64,000 bases of DNA from Gracilimonas sp. (GTDB lineage: Bacteria; Bacteroidota; Rhodothermia; Balneolales; Balneolaceae). The translations under genes and the position numbers were made by a program. This document shows positions 1-12,259 of this stretch, piece after piece (positions within the stretch are counted from its first letter, which is position 1; each line of letters starts with the position of its first letter). Location of the stretch: positions 62,001 to 126,000 of the forward strand of contig NZ_JAVJQO010000006.1 of NCBI RefSeq assembly GCF_040218225.1. Reading direction: 5' to 3'. Under the pieces are notes generated by a model. It was not told the origin of the DNA. It saw only the letters and a list, made by a program, of their open reading frames with translations, and searched no databases.

Positions 1-2
1 AA

Positions 3-726
3 AATGACCATATAGAACAGCAGGCCGTTCGTCTTGAGGAGATGAACGATATAAAAATGCATCTTTTCTCTATTATTGCACACGACCTGAGAGGTCCGCT
101 GAGTTCGTTATATGGGTTTATCACTTTGAACCAAATGAATGAGCTTTCAAAAGAAAAGATACAGGAACTAATTCCTGAGCTGTCTGATAAATTCCGCTAT
201 ACCTCCAATCTGCTGAATAATTTATTGAACTGGGCTAAAAGTCAGCTGGAAGGTTACAGAGTAATTCCTGAAGAGTTTAATTTGAGACAGTTGCTGGTGG
301 AAAATCAGAAGCTTCTGGATTATCAGGCAAAAGAGAAGAACATCACGGTTAAAAATAACACTGATGATGAGACTGTATATGCGGATAAGAATATGATCAG
401 CCTGGTACTGCTGAATCTTCTTTCAAACGCCATAAAATTTACTCCGGAAAATGGAAGCATCGCTCTTTGGACTGAGACGAAAGAACACCATATCCAATTT
501 AGCATAAGAGATACGGGTGTCGGAATTCCTGAAGATAAGCTTACACTCTTATTTGAAGAATCCAGTTTTTACACAACTGATGGAACCAATAATGAAAAAG
601 GTACCGGCCTTGGCTTGATGCTTTGCAAAGATTTTATCAAGAAAAACCATGGAAAGTTTTGGGCAGTCAGTGAAGTTGGAAAAGGAAGTACATTTAATTT
701 TACGGTTCCAAAAACTAAAACTGCCT

Positions 727-737
<11 letters not shown>
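3..737 (+). CDS. Sensor histidine kinase, C-terminal part (5' end outside window)
   Basis: This is the catalytic end of a two-component sensor kinase. It autophosphorylates on His and passes phosphate to a response regulator. The frame is already open at base 3 (residues NDHIEQQAVRLEEMND), so the gene starts upstream of the window and the ATG at 42 is internal. The HisKA H-box IIAHDLRGPL puts the phospho-acceptor His near nt 81. The N-box LLNLLSNAIKFT, G1 box RDTGVGIPE and G2 box GTGLGLMLC follow in the normal HATPase_c order. The short charged stretch before the H-box resembles the coiled linker seen after PAS, TPR or receiver domains, but the sensor part is not visible. The stop overlaps the convergent nudix gene by 11 bp. 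Family call is secure; stimulus and partner are unknown. Confidence 0.93.
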
Positions 738-2867
<2,130 letters not shown>

Positions 2868-2900
2868 CTATCCCCATTCAATGCAGATTGGCAAGAAAAC

Positions 2901-3764
2901 CTACTTTGTTTTCCACATGTTATCCACAACTTGCTTCAACAGATCCGGCTTATCGGAAAAAATCCCGCTTGCACCCCGCTTAATTACTTTCTCCATGTGC
3001 CTCTTATTATTCACGGTATATATAAAAACCGGAATATTATGCCTCTGTGTATCTTCTGCCCATCTTTTTGAGAACTGACGCCGGCTACAGTTAAAGGCGT
3101 CGGCTTCGTAATTCTCTATTAATTCAGATGGAATACGGCCTGCAGATTGGCTTTTTTCGTACAGCAGAGCAGCAGAGATGTCCACATCCAGCTGTTTGAG
3201 GTGGGATATAGCCCGATAGTCAAAACTGGAGAATAATACATGGGCTTCCATTCCGTGTTTTTTTACCAAGTTCAGTGCCTTCTCTTCTATACCGCCAGAG
3301 GGCTCATCGGCAACCGCTTCGGTTTTAATTTCGATATTCAGGGCTATTTTACCCTTGGCAAATTCGAGGACCTCTTCCAGCGTAGGAATTTGTTCGCCAG
3401 CATGTTCTTCACCAAACCAAAGTCCGGCATCCAATTTCCTGAGCTCCTCTAAAGAATAGTTTGCAACCAATCCTTTTCCATTGGTTGTGCGGTCAAGAGT
3501 TTCATCATGAATAACTACAGGAATCCCGTCTTTACTCAGCAGAATATCCAGCTCTATCATTTCGGCTCCCATCTCGTAGGCAGCCCGGAAAGCAGACATG
3601 GTATTCTCTGGATAGTAAGCACTGGCTCCTCTGTGTCCTATAACAATGAAGTTATCTTCGGAACCGGAATATAGCTGGATTGGTAAGTCCAAAGTTCTGG
3701 GTTGGGATATGATCGTTTGGTTTACCACCAATAATAAGGGGAATAGACAAAAAAGTAATTTCAA
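2901..3764 (-). CDS. Secreted glycerophosphodiester phosphodiesterase
   Basis: GDPD-family enzyme (287 residues) that would release glycerol-3-phosphate and an alcohol from phospholipid headgroup diesters. An N-terminal signal peptide (KLLFCLFPLLLVVNQTIISQ) points to export to the periplasm. Family residues are present: GHRGASAYYPENT with the first catalytic His and the metal Glu, IELDILLSKDG with the metal Glu/Asp, and IHDETLDRTTNG with the second His. The TIM-barrel end IFSDKPDLL is also typical. The start is TTG at 3764, because the frame is closed by a stop a few codons upstream and the signal peptide begins there. Only 78 bp separate it from pyrG, with which it is co-directional. Confidence 0.92.
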   Translation of the reverse strand: MKLLFCLFPLLLVVNQTIISQPRTLDLPIQLYSGSEDNFIVIGHRGASAYYPENTMSAFRAAYEMGAEMIELDILLSKDGIPVVIHDETLDRTTNGKGLVANYSLEELRKLDAGLWFGEEHAGEQIPTLEEVLEFAKGKIALNIEIKTEAVADEPSGGIEEKALNLVKKHGMEAHVLFSSFDYRAISHLKQLDVDISAALLYEKSQSAGRIPSELIENYEADAFNCSRRQFSKRWAEDTQRHNIPVFIYTVNNKRHMEKVIKRGASGIFSDKPDLLKQVVDNMWKTK

Positions 3765-3852
3765 ATTATCGAAAGAATTTTATGAAACGCATAACTATCC
3801 CAACGATAGTAAATTAAATTGCCGATACTATAAATTAATTATTAACAATGAA

Positions 3853-4203
3853 TTAATTTTGCGAGCTTATTACACGCTTAATGGCTTTATGCAAAAGGGA
3901 ATCGAATGCACCTGAGTGAGTAATAATACTATACATAAAATATAATCCTACCATAGTTGTGATACTGCCGAACACCGTCATAATAGTAGCTAACCAAAAA
4001 GGTTGTATACTATTAATTAATGAAAGCGCTACCACAGACGTCCCTAAAAAAATCTGAGTTATGGCCGACACAAAATGCAATCCATTTATTGAATGCACTC
4101 GATCCATAAAATCAGAGATGCCTGTAGCTTTACGGTTGGTTATATTTAACTGCTTTAAACCATCGCTAACTAATGGGTTTTTATGTTTCTCTTCTTCAAA
4201 CAT
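3853..4203 (-). CDS. Small hypothetical membrane protein
   Basis: A 116-residue protein I do not recognise. It has a charged N-terminus of about 40 residues and then two hydrophobic segments (about 44-64 and 69-93) joined by a short loop, ending in a basic tail (HKAIKRVI). This suggests a two-pass inner membrane protein. The start is ATG at 4203. It is co-directional with the upstream-lying GDPD and pyrG genes but separated from them by 88 bp. The region is A/T rich. No function is proposed. Confidence 0.65.
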   Translation of the reverse strand: MFEEEKHKNPLVSDGLKQLNITNRKATGISDFMDRVHSINGLHFVSAITQIFLGTSVVALSLINSIQPFWLATIMTVFGSITTMVGLYFMYSIITHSGAFDSLLHKAIKRVISSQN

Positions 4204-4279
4204 GTCCTTTATTTTTTAGCTAACCTGTCTTCTGACACTCATTTATTATAATGAAACTAAAACGACTTTAAAATTATTT

Positions 4280-5023
4280 ATGACAAATTCTGAAAATTTT
4301 TTCATCTATGGTCGCAATCCGGTAGAGGAAGCTCTCCAAAATCAGCCTGATGAAATTGACAAAATTTTTGTAAAGAATAATATCAAGCCTTCTTCCTATC
4401 AAAATATATCAGAGCTTGCAAAAAACAACGACGTCCCCCTCGTCAAGGTTCCAGGACCAAAGATATTCAGCCTTGTAGGCAAAGTGAACGACCAGGGCTT
4501 CGTAGCACAAAGAAGTGCTGTTAAATACACCCCTTTCTTTGACTGGGTTGAGACCCTGATCATGTCAAAAAATCCTGCAGTACTTCTATTACACGGAATT
4601 GAAGACCCACATAACTTTGGAGCTATTCTCCGGTCTGCAGCTGCCTCTGGAATGGATGCGGTTATCATTCCCATGCAAAACCAAGCTCCGGTTAATGCTA
4701 CTGTTTTTAAAACCTCGGCTGGTACTGCAGGCAGAATTCCGGTCATCAGAATTCACGATATTAACCAGGGAATTAAAGACCTGACTGCTACCGGATTTTC
4801 TATCATTGGGTTAGACGGCTCAGGTAAGAAAACGTTATGGGAAACCGATTTAAACAAACCCGTAGCTTTTTTAATTGGGAGTGAAGGCGACGGAATTCAT
4901 ACAGAAAATCTCAAACGTTGCAACGAAGTAATTCACATTCCGATGCAAAATGATGTTGAGTCATTGAACGCTTCAGTTAGCGCAGCTCTTGTCAGCTATG
5001 AGTGGATGCGCCAAAAAAAATGA
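4280..5023 (+). CDS. rlmB: 23S rRNA (guanosine-2'-O-)-methyltransferase RlmB
   Basis: SpoU/TrmH-family enzyme (247 residues) that methylates the 2'-OH of a guanosine in the 23S rRNA peptidyl-transferase region using SAM. The N-terminal substrate-binding domain starts with FIYGRNPVEEAL. The C-terminal SPOUT knot carries motif 1 (HNFGAILRSAAASG), motif 2 (LIGSEGDGI) and motif 3 (IPMQNDVESLNASVSAAL) with the conserved Arg, Glu and Asn. The start is ATG at 4280, 76 bp from the divergent small membrane protein. The exact target G is taken from family knowledge; a TrmH-like tRNA activity is the alternative. Confidence 0.92.
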   Translation: MTNSENFFIYGRNPVEEALQNQPDEIDKIFVKNNIKPSSYQNISELAKNNDVPLVKVPGPKIFSLVGKVNDQGFVAQRSAVKYTPFFDWVETLIMSKNPAVLLLHGIEDPHNFGAILRSAAASGMDAVIIPMQNQAPVNATVFKTSAGTAGRIPVIRIHDINQGIKDLTATGFSIIGLDGSGKKTLWETDLNKPVAFLIGSEGDGIHTENLKRCNEVIHIPMQNDVESLNASVSAALVSYEWMRQKK

Positions 5024-5037
5024 GTGAGATGTTATCG

Positions 5038-6258
5038 CTAGTATAAAAGGTATTTCACTCTTTGCTCTTTGAACGCTTCTACATCCGATTGCCACGAAGG
5101 AATGTCCTCATCATTTTCGATGATGGACTTCAGGTCTATTCCATAGAGTTTATTCGCAAAAGACTTGATCTCAAAATCAGCAGTGTTGGCTTGTGCTAAT
5201 TTTAACAGATCCAATCCTAATTTAACAGGGTCCGTTTTTGTATAATCGCCACCGAATGTAATTCGAATCCCCTTACATTTTTGCCCTTCGAGCTTTGGGT
5301 TTGGCGCTTTACCGGGTATTGATTGAGGGGTAAAAGTAATAGCTTCCAGCTCTACCGAATGTTTGTTCTCTAACTCTGTCAGGTCGGATTCTTGAACTTT
5401 AAACTCCGGAGCACCGATTGTTAAAAAGGGATCAGGTGTGCCCCGGCCTTCTGACAAGTTTGTCCCTTCAAAAATTACCGTTCCGGGGTAAGCGAATACA
5501 TGTTCGAATGTAGGCAAGTTCGGCGAAGGAGCGATCCAGGGCAAACCCGTTTCCGGCCAAAGCATATCCCTATCCCAGCCCGAAGTTTTGATGACTCTGA
5601 AATTTGGTTCTGTTTCTAAATTGAGCCATCCTTCTCCAACAGCCATTTGGGCAATCTCTCCCATCGTCATCCCATAAGCTATGGGCATTGGATAAGAACC
5701 CACAAACGACTTGTACTCTTCTTCCAGAATCCACCCGGATACATAATTACCCCCCAGCGGATTTGGACGATCCAGTATCCACATTTCCTTATCATTTTCT
5801 GCCACCGCTTCCATCACTAATCCCATGGTGGAATTGTAGGTGTAAAATCGGACACCCATGTCTGGCAGGTCAAATAAGATCAGATCTATGTTTTCCAGCA
5901 TTTCTGCCGTTGGCTTTTTTGTTGAACCATAAAGAGAAAAGACTGGCAGGCCTGTTTCCTGATCTTCTCCATCTGTAATTTCCTCTCCGGCTCCTGCTTC
6001 CCCCCGAAATCCATGTTCAGCGGCGAACAAGGCGGTCACATTCACACCCAGGCTCATCAGCGTATCCACCATATGTACACCATCTACCCGGGAAGTTGGA
6101 TTCATTACCAGCCCAATCCTCTTCCCTTGCAATTCAGATAAGTGCTCGTCTAATAAAATTTCAGCCCCAGTTTTTACCAGGTCATCTTTGTGATCCTGTT
6201 GTATTGAGCAACTCATGAGAAACAAACTTAGCAGAACCAGGGAAAATGTAACTTTCAT
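5038..6258 (-). CDS. NamZ-type exo-beta-N-acetylmuramidase lipoprotein (DUF1343)
   Basis: A 406-residue DUF1343/GH171 protein. Characterised members (NamZ) cleave terminal N-acetylmuramic acid from peptidoglycan fragments. The N-terminus is a lipoprotein signal with lipobox LMSC, giving a lipidated Cys near residue 17. The core shows IGLVMNPTSRVDG, FAAEHGFRG, ILDRPNPLGG and EGTNLSEGRGT, all hallmarks of this family. It lies downstream of ndk on the same strand, with a terminator between them, and ends 15 bp from the convergent rlmB stop. Anchoring in the outer membrane or periplasm for muropeptide recovery is inferred. A GH20 hexosaminidase at the far end of the window would act on the partner sugar. 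Confidence 0.88.
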   Translation of the reverse strand: MKVTFSLVLLSLFLMSCSIQQDHKDDLVKTGAEILLDEHLSELQGKRIGLVMNPTSRVDGVHMVDTLMSLGVNVTALFAAEHGFRGEAGAGEEITDGEDQETGLPVFSLYGSTKKPTAEMLENIDLILFDLPDMGVRFYTYNSTMGLVMEAVAENDKEMWILDRPNPLGGNYVSGWILEEEYKSFVGSYPMPIAYGMTMGEIAQMAVGEGWLNLETEPNFRVIKTSGWDRDMLWPETGLPWIAPSPNLPTFEHVFAYPGTVIFEGTNLSEGRGTPDPFLTIGAPEFKVQESDLTELENKHSVELEAITFTPQSIPGKAPNPKLEGQKCKGIRITFGGDYTKTDPVKLGLDLLKLAQANTADFEIKSFANKLYGIDLKSIIENDEDIPSWQSDVEAFKEQRVKYLLY

Positions 6259-6287
6259 AGCTAGGATTTAAGTGATGAAATAAAAAA

Positions 6288-6312
6288 AGCCTCGCAGTAA
6301 AACCACGAGACC
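6288..6312 (-). terminator. Rho-independent terminator after ndk
   Basis: On the minus strand GGTCTCG and CGAGGCT pair around an 11-nt loop with one G-T wobble, followed by a run of seven T. It sits 28 bp past the ndk stop and before the muramidase start. Confidence 0.7.
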
Positions 6313-6339
6313 TAAATGTAGTACGAATGCAGGAATTAA

Positions 6340-6771
6340 TTAAGCCTGATTTGCAACCACTTCTGATTCAGCAAAGAAGTAAGCCGCTTCAATTTTTCCA
6401 TTTTCAACAGAGTCGGAACCGTGAATGATGTTCTCCCCCACACTGTCAGCAAAGTCAGCACGGATTGTTCCTTTGTCAGCTTCAGCTGGATTGGTAGCTC
6501 CGATCAATTCTCTGAAATCTGCAATTGCATTCTCTTTTTCCAGAATCATAGGCACACAGGCTCCGCTGCTCATAAATTCGCAAAGCTCGCCGTAAAAAGG
6601 ACGCTCTTTGTGAACCGCATAGAATCCACCAGCCGTGTCTTTAGTGAGTCGGGTCATCTTCATTGCAAGGATAGAAAACCCAGCATCTTGAATTCGTTTT
6701 GTTACTTCTCCGATCAGTCCTTTTCGTACACAATCGGGTTTGAGAATAGTCAGTGTTCGTTCTTTTGCCAT
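6340..6771 (-). CDS. ndk: Nucleoside diphosphate kinase
   Basis: Transfers the gamma-phosphate of ATP to NDPs through a phosphohistidine, keeping NTP and dNTP pools balanced. Its 143 residues match the family. The active-site block NIIHGSDS places the catalytic His at residue 117, the same number as in many bacterial Ndk proteins. The N-terminal [10 protein letters not shown] and the Kpn-loop region ([16 protein letters not shown]) are present. The start is ATG at 6771, divergent from the cyclase gene. It forms its own transcription unit, given the terminator at its 3' side. It complements pyrG in nucleotide supply, though the two are not in one operon. Confidence 0.97.
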   Translation of the reverse strand: MAKERTLTILKPDCVRKGLIGEVTKRIQDAGFSILAMKMTRLTKDTAGGFYAVHKERPFYGELCEFMSSGACVPMILEKENAIADFRELIGATNPAEADKGTIRADFADSVGENIIHGSDSVENGKIEAAYFFAESEVVANQA

Positions 6772-6896
6772 TATTATTGTCTATTAAAATTTTGTAACAT
6801 TTATCTTTACAGAAACTCTATTTAGTGACGATAAAGATACGGGTTCATTCATCAAGATTCGAACCTTTCTGTTATAGAGTTATTCGGTTAGTAAAA

Positions 6897-8744
6897 ATGA
6901 AAGAAGGACAAAAGCAATTTTATCACTGGCATTTTAGCCTCTCGGCCTCCCCGGCAAAGCTATGGCCTTATGTGTCTGATACGAACCGGATATTTCGAAT
7001 CCTGGGAGCCACTCCTGTGAGTGAAACATCCCTTTCACGCAGTACTCCAAAAGGATTTTTAGAGCTTAGCCATAGCAAACTAAAATCGTATGTTACATGG
7101 CAGGAAACCCCTTATATCTGGGAATATCCCTATCGCTTTGGGGTAACACGCCACTATAAGCTGGGCATGCTCAAAGAACTCAAGTTTCGCACTGAATTTA
7201 TTTCTTTGGATGACGAAACCCGGGTCAGTATTAAAATCTGGGTGCAGCCCTCAAATATATTTTTCTCTTTTCTGATAAAGGCCTATGTCGAATATGTAAT
7301 CAAGCGCCGGCTTACCAAATACCTGCAACAGGTTGATGAGAGTGTTTCCAAAAACCTGAAACCTTATGAAATTTCGAAACCAAAGAAGCTGGTTCGTGGT
7401 GCTGAACGAAAAATCAATACCCTGAAGACGCAGCTTATTGAAAACAGTAAGCGGAAGCGAATTGTAAACCGGCTTTTTGATCTCATCCGGTTTGCTGATG
7501 ACGAAGATCTGACACGTATTCACCCCTATTCCCTGGCAGAGTATTGGGGAGAGAAGAAATACTCGGTTTTAAATGTATTCCTTCACGCCTCCAAGCTGGA
7601 CATACTGGATTTCAGCTGGGATGTATGTTGCCCCAAATGTAAGTCGCCCAAGCATACCTTCCGCAAGATGAGAGAAGCCCGTGTTCATCTTTTTTGTGAT
7701 GATTGCGAGTCTGATTATATGATGGACTTCAACCGGAATACCCATTTGGTATTCACCCCTCATCCGCTGATAAGAAAAATCAATGATAAGAAATTCTGCC
7801 TGGGTGGCCCGAGTTCAAAACCACACCGTGTGACTCAGCAAACCCTGGATATTGGCGATGCAAAATATCCCCAAATACGGTTAGAAGAAGGAACCTATCT
7901 TTTCCGGACTCATAACCATGATGGTCATTTGATTTTACATGTGAGAGAAGAAGGCGCAGATAATATTACCGTATATATTACGGATGAAGAACTGGATGGA
8001 CAGGAGATCACGATTTCTACCAATCCAAACCTGATCATCAGCAACCGTTCTTCAAAAAAATCGGTTTGCTTTATCGACAAGTTAAACTGGAAAGAAGAAG
8101 CTATTTATGCCAGTGAAGTAAGTTCGTCGCATGATTTCAGAGAACTATTCTCCCGCGAGACACTGAAGGAAACCAGCAAAGTAAAAGCATCTGAAGTTAC
8201 CATGCTATTCACCGACCTGATGAACTCTACGGAATTATATGTTCAGGAAGGGGACGAATCGGCTATTGGTCGCGTGATGGGACATTTCAAGATTATACAG
8301 CAGATTGTAGCTGAGGAACGCGGCGGAATCGTGAAAACCATCGGGGATTCTGTAATGGCTGTTTTCTGGGAGCCGGTTTCTGCTCTAAAAGCCGTACAGC
8401 GTATTCAGCAAATCTTCACGACTTCTACTTCGATGGGTGATTCCTTTAAGATTAAAGCCGGGGTCCATTTTGGGGATTGCACGGCCGTGAACCTGAACGG
8501 GCGCATCGACTATTTCGGAACCACGGTTAATATTGCATCCCGCCTGGTTGATATTGCCTCTGAAAAAGAAATTATGGTTTCCGAAGCGGTATTCAATCAC
8601 CCCGATGTGCAGCTGTATCTCGACAAACACTCCGATACTTTTTTCGTGAAAGAAAGCATGAAAGAGCTCAAAGGCTTTGACGACGAAGAATTCAAGGTGA
8701 AGCAAATCCGCTTAGAACGCCCACCAATGCGATTGGTAATATAG
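6897..8744 (+). CDS. Adenylate/guanylate cyclase with START-like and DUF5939-type regulatory domains
   Basis: A class III nucleotide cyclase of about 615 residues. The N-terminus (about residues 1-170) resembles an SRPBCC/START ligand-binding fold (FYHWHFSLSASPAKLWPYVSD). A middle region contains two CxxC pairs (CCPKCKSPKH and FCDDCESDY), suggesting a zinc ribbon as in DUF5939 cyclases. The C-terminal catalytic domain shows the metal Asp in LFTDLMNST, KTIGDSVMAVF with the second Asp, and FGTTVNIASR with the transition-state Asn and Arg. Lys before GD and Asp in IDYFG favour ATP, so cAMP is the likely product. I chose ATG at 6897; a GTG at 6825 would add 24 residues with no family resemblance. 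It is soluble, with no membrane segments. The ligand is unknown. Confidence 0.88.
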   Translation: MKEGQKQFYHWHFSLSASPAKLWPYVSDTNRIFRILGATPVSETSLSRSTPKGFLELSHSKLKSYVTWQETPYIWEYPYRFGVTRHYKLGMLKELKFRTEFISLDDETRVSIKIWVQPSNIFFSFLIKAYVEYVIKRRLTKYLQQVDESVSKNLKPYEISKPKKLVRGAERKINTLKTQLIENSKRKRIVNRLFDLIRFADDEDLTRIHPYSLAEYWGEKKYSVLNVFLHASKLDILDFSWDVCCPKCKSPKHTFRKMREARVHLFCDDCESDYMMDFNRNTHLVFTPHPLIRKINDKKFCLGGPSSKPHRVTQQTLDIGDAKYPQIRLEEGTYLFRTHNHDGHLILHVREEGADNITVYITDEELDGQEITISTNPNLIISNRSSKKSVCFIDKLNWKEEAIYASEVSSSHDFRELFSRETLKETSKVKASEVTMLFTDLMNSTELYVQEGDESAIGRVMGHFKIIQQIVAEERGGIVKTIGDSVMAVFWEPVSALKAVQRIQQIFTTSTSMGDSFKIKAGVHFGDCTAVNLNGRIDYFGTTVNIASRLVDIASEKEIMVSEAVFNHPDVQLYLDKHSDTFFVKESMKELKGFDDEEFKVKQIRLERPPMRLVI

Positions 8745-9038
8745 TTCGAGGCAGAGCTTCGGTGAAGATTTTTTTTGCGCCACTAAATCACGAAAGCTCT
8801 AAATTTTTGATGATTAGCATTCTTCTGAGGCCTCTCACTTTACTATTTCAACCTGAGTTCGATATAAACAGTCAACTGTGGAAGCTTATAATCCATTTAG
8901 ATTCTGGGCCATCCCCCTATTTTGATCATTACTCTCTAAAACCATTTCCGGCCCAGAATCCCGCCTAAATCGTTTTTATAATTGCCCGTCACTTCGCATC
9001 TTTGAGTAATTATTACTCACTCAATTCAACATCTTTTT

Positions 9039-9530
9039 ATGTCTGCAAAACAATTACATCCATCCATTGCGGATAGTGTTCAACCCATGAAACCCAAAAA
9101 GAATATTGCACTGATTGCCCACGATCATCGCAAAGCAGATTTACTGGACTGGGCCGAATACAACCGCGAACACCTTTCAGAACACAACCTGTTTGGTACC
9201 GGAACTACCGGATCGTTAGTATCTGACAAGTTAGATCTTCCTGTGTTTACCTTCAAAAGTGGTCCGCTTGGCGGCGACTTACAAATTGGTACTGCCATCG
9301 TCCAGAATGAAATTGATGTAATGATCTTTTTCTGGGATCCGTTGCAAGCCCAGCCGCATGATGTGGATGTAAAGGCTCTCCAGCGTATCAGTATTGTGTA
9401 CAACATCCCGATGGCCTGTAACCGCTCATCTGCTGATTTCCTGATTACATCACCCCTAATGAAAACAAAATACGATCGATTTATCGTTGACTACAGTCAG
9501 CGTTTCAAAAAAGATTACAATGCCGAATAA
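9039..9530 (+). CDS. mgsA: Methylglyoxal synthase
   Basis: Converts dihydroxyacetone phosphate to methylglyoxal and phosphate, a glycolytic bypass that relieves phosphate limitation. The 163-residue protein shows [45 protein letters not shown] and [14 protein letters not shown], which hold the family's catalytic Asp and phosphate-binding residues. The N-terminus carries about 20 extra residues before the core compared with E. coli MgsA. Its 3' end overlaps the next gene by 11 bp, so the two are probably translationally coupled. The start is ATG at 9039. Confidence 0.96.
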   Translation: MSAKQLHPSIADSVQPMKPKKNIALIAHDHRKADLLDWAEYNREHLSEHNLFGTGTTGSLVSDKLDLPVFTFKSGPLGGDLQIGTAIVQNEIDVMIFFWDPLQAQPHDVDVKALQRISIVYNIPMACNRSSADFLITSPLMKTKYDRFIVDYSQRFKKDYNAE

Positions 9531-11550
9531 ACTCAAAGACGAGAAAAGCCCTTATCTAAAACAACACGCCGACAATCCTGTGGATTGGTATCCCTGGGGC
9601 AAGGAGGCCTTCGAAAAGGCCAAAAAAGAGAATAAGCCGGTGTTCCTCTCCATTGGATACGCCACATGTCACTGGTGCCACGTGATGGCGCACGAGAGTT
9701 TTGAAGATCCTGAAATTGCTAAGCTGATGAATGAGGCTTTCATCAATGTGAAAGTAGACCGGGAAGAACGGCCGGATATCGACAGCACATATATGACGGT
9801 CTGCCAAATGCTTACCGGACAAGGCGGCTGGCCGCTGACGATCATCATGACGCCCGGAAAGGAACCATTTTTTGCGGGAACTTACATTCCTAAAGAGGCT
9901 AGGTTTAACCGAATTGGTTTGCGACAGCTGATTCCCGGAGTGAAAGGCATGTGGGAGAACGAGCCCAAACGGGTTGAAAAAGCTACAGCTAAAATCCGAG
10001 AAGGATTTACCAAATCCCAGGAATATGAAAGCGGGAATTTCCCCGGGACTGAAGCTACTGATTTTGCATCAGAACAACTCGCTCAGAGATATGACTCCGA
10101 ACATGGTGGATTTGGATCGGCCCCGAAATTCCCAAGTCCACACAACCTGATGTTTATGCTTCGCCAGTGGAAATTGACGGGAGAAGAACGATTTCTGGAG
10201 ATGGTGACTTCCACTCTCGAAAAAATGCGACTGGGCGGAATCTGGGATCATATTGGATTTGGCTTTCACCGCTACTCAACCGATCAGGAGTGGCTGCTTC
10301 CCCATTTTGAAAAAATGCTGTACGATCAAGCCCTGCTGATGATGGCTTATACGGAAGGCTGGCAGGCTACTGGAAATTCGCTTTTCAAGCAAACGGTTTA
10401 TGAAATTGGTGAATATATAGAACGAGATTTACTTCACCCGGAAGGTGGGTTTTATTCAGCTGAAGATGCTGACAGCGAAGGAGAAGAAGGAAAGTTCTAC
10501 ATATGGGAGAAAAATGAAATTGAATCGGTACTTTCAGATGATTCCCAGAAGTTTATCGACCATTTCAACATTACGGAAGAAGGTAATTTTGAGGATGAAG
10601 CCACCAAAGAACTCACCGGAAAGAACATTCCTCATCTCACTTCTGCCTTAAAGCCAGACCAATCTTCATGGTTCAAAGAAGTCAGAACTTCACTTTTCAA
10701 GAAGCGGGAAGAAAGAGTCCGCCCGTTACTTGATGATAAAATCCTGACCGACTGGAACGGACTTATGATTGCCGCCCTGGCAAAAGCGGGTTTTGCATTT
10801 GATGACGATCATCTAACTGAGCTTGCGGAAAAAGCGGCGCAATTCATTGAGGATCATCTTGTAGAGAAAGAAAAACTGATCCACCGGTACAATGATGGTG
10901 AAGCTGCGATCGATGCCATGGCCGATGATTATGCGTTCCTGATCTGGGGGTTGATTGAACTGTATGAATCTACCTTTGAGCCTCAATATCTCTCAAAAGC
11001 CCTGACACTGAATGAGCAGTTTATCGAATTGTTTTGGGATACAGAGAAAAGCGGGTTCTATTTCAGCATAGCCGACGAAGATCAGGTTTATGGGCGACAA
11101 AAGCAGATTTTTGACGGAGCCATGCCTTCCTCCAATTCTGTTGCCATGATGAACCTGATCAGGTTGAGCCGTTTATCCGGAAATACGGAGCTTGAAGGTT
11201 ATGCTGATAAAATCGGTGAGGCTTTTTCAGCTGATTTAATCCGATCCGGGGCCAGTATTTGTCACAGTATGCAATCCATTCAATTCCTGAATGCTGATGC
11301 CAGGGAGATCACTTTCAGGGCAAAATCAACCGAGCAGAAAGCATTGTTGGAGCTGGTTCGGAATCAATTCACCCCTTTTAAAGTGATGCATATGATTACT
11401 GAAAAGAATCATGAACTACTGACAGAAGTTGCCGGTTATACCTCCACACAAAAGAAACTAAACGACAAACCCACGCTTTATATATGCAGAGATTTTACCT
11501 GCGACCAGCCCATCAACGAAGTGAAAAAAATGAAGAAAGCTTTGGGTTAA
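9520..11550 (+). CDS. DUF255 thioredoxin-domain protein (YyaL/SSP411-like)
   Basis: A 676-residue protein of the YyaL/spermatogenesis-associated-20 family. The N-terminal thioredoxin-like domain starts [19 protein letters not shown] and holds a CHWC motif in [16 protein letters not shown]. The remaining ~500 residues match the six-hairpin glycosidase-like (alpha/alpha toroid) region: [48 protein letters not shown]. The biochemical function of the family is not settled. I chose ATG at 9520 because homology begins there; a TTG at 9487 lies deep inside mgsA. The 11-bp overlap with mgsA suggests linked expression, possibly for handling aldehyde or redox stress, which is inference. Confidence 0.9.
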   Translation: MPNKLKDEKSPYLKQHADNPVDWYPWGKEAFEKAKKENKPVFLSIGYATCHWCHVMAHESFEDPEIAKLMNEAFINVKVDREERPDIDSTYMTVCQMLTGQGGWPLTIIMTPGKEPFFAGTYIPKEARFNRIGLRQLIPGVKGMWENEPKRVEKATAKIREGFTKSQEYESGNFPGTEATDFASEQLAQRYDSEHGGFGSAPKFPSPHNLMFMLRQWKLTGEERFLEMVTSTLEKMRLGGIWDHIGFGFHRYSTDQEWLLPHFEKMLYDQALLMMAYTEGWQATGNSLFKQTVYEIGEYIERDLLHPEGGFYSAEDADSEGEEGKFYIWEKNEIESVLSDDSQKFIDHFNITEEGNFEDEATKELTGKNIPHLTSALKPDQSSWFKEVRTSLFKKREERVRPLLDDKILTDWNGLMIAALAKAGFAFDDDHLTELAEKAAQFIEDHLVEKEKLIHRYNDGEAAIDAMADDYAFLIWGLIELYESTFEPQYLSKALTLNEQFIELFWDTEKSGFYFSIADEDQVYGRQKQIFDGAMPSSNSVAMMNLIRLSRLSGNTELEGYADKIGEAFSADLIRSGASICHSMQSIQFLNADAREITFRAKSTEQKALLELVRNQFTPFKVMHMITEKNHELLTEVAGYTSTQKKLNDKPTLYICRDFTCDQPINEVKKMKKALG

Positions 11551-11641
11551 TGACTAGTTTTTCCTTTTATTTACATCATAATTTTATCAGGATGTCAATC
11601 CATTGTTGAACGGCCTGCGTATATAACCACATCAGACATTT

Positions 11642-12259
11642 ATGCTTTTTTTCATTTTATCTACAATTGGGAAAGTCCTGACAAAGGATGAAGAAAGGGA
11701 TCGGGACATTATGGCCCGTATTAAAGCGCGTGACGCTTCTGCCCTCTCCGAATTGTATGATCAATATAACAGACTGCTTTTTGGACTGATTCTTTCTATC
11801 GTCAAAAAACGAGAGGAAGCTGAAGACACCTTGCAGGAAGTTTTTACACAGATTTGGGAGAAAGCCGAGCAGTTTGATTTAGAAAGAGGAACTGTTTATA
11901 CCTGGATTGTTTCTTTAACCCGAAATAAATCGATAGACCGTTTACGGTCCAAGGTTTATAAGGAACAGAAAAAGCAATCGACCAGCCTGGATGATGAAGA
12001 TGTTTTCTATCCGCTGTATTCAGATGAAGCAGATCCGTTGGAAAACACCATATTAACCGATCGCGCAAAAAAATTGCGGGACGCGTTGGACCAAATATCT
12101 GACAAACAAAGGAAGGTATTACAAGTGGCTTACTTTAACGGGATGAGCCAAAGTGAAATCGCAGACGAATACGACATCCCTCTCGGTACAGTTAAAACAA
12201 GGATGAGAGATGGCATGATAAAATTAAGAGAGCTTTTAGCGAAGGATATAGAATTATGA
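11642..12259 (+). CDS. ECF RNA polymerase sigma factor (SigK/RpoE type)
   Basis: A 205-residue ECF sigma factor. Region 2 is ALSELYDQYNRLLFGLILSIVKKREEAEDTLQEVFTQIW-like (about residues 35-70). Next comes the RGTVYTWIVSLTRNKSIDRLRS block typical of the group paired with RskA anti-sigmas. Region 4 (SDKQRKVLQVAYFNGMSQSEIA, then GTVKTRMRDG) is the -35-binding helix-turn-helix. The start is ATG at 11642; an internal ATG at 11711 would trim 23 residues not needed for the fold. The stop overlaps the next gene by ATGA, the usual sigma/anti-sigma coupling. The signal is unknown. Confidence 0.94.
   Translation: MLFFILSTIGKVLTKDEERDRDIMARIKARDASALSELYDQYNRLLFGLILSIVKKREEAEDTLQEVFTQIWEKAEQFDLERGTVYTWIVSLTRNKSIDRLRSKVYKEQKKQSTSLDDEDVFYPLYSDEADPLENTILTDRAKKLRDALDQISDKQRKVLQVAYFNGMSQSEIADEYDIPLGTVKTRMRDGMIKLRELLAKDIEL

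Noticed and set aside
8762-8968. 68-codon open frame after the cyclase gene
   Set aside because: Short, no family signal, starts at the tail of the cyclase region; treated as non-coding spacer before mgsA.
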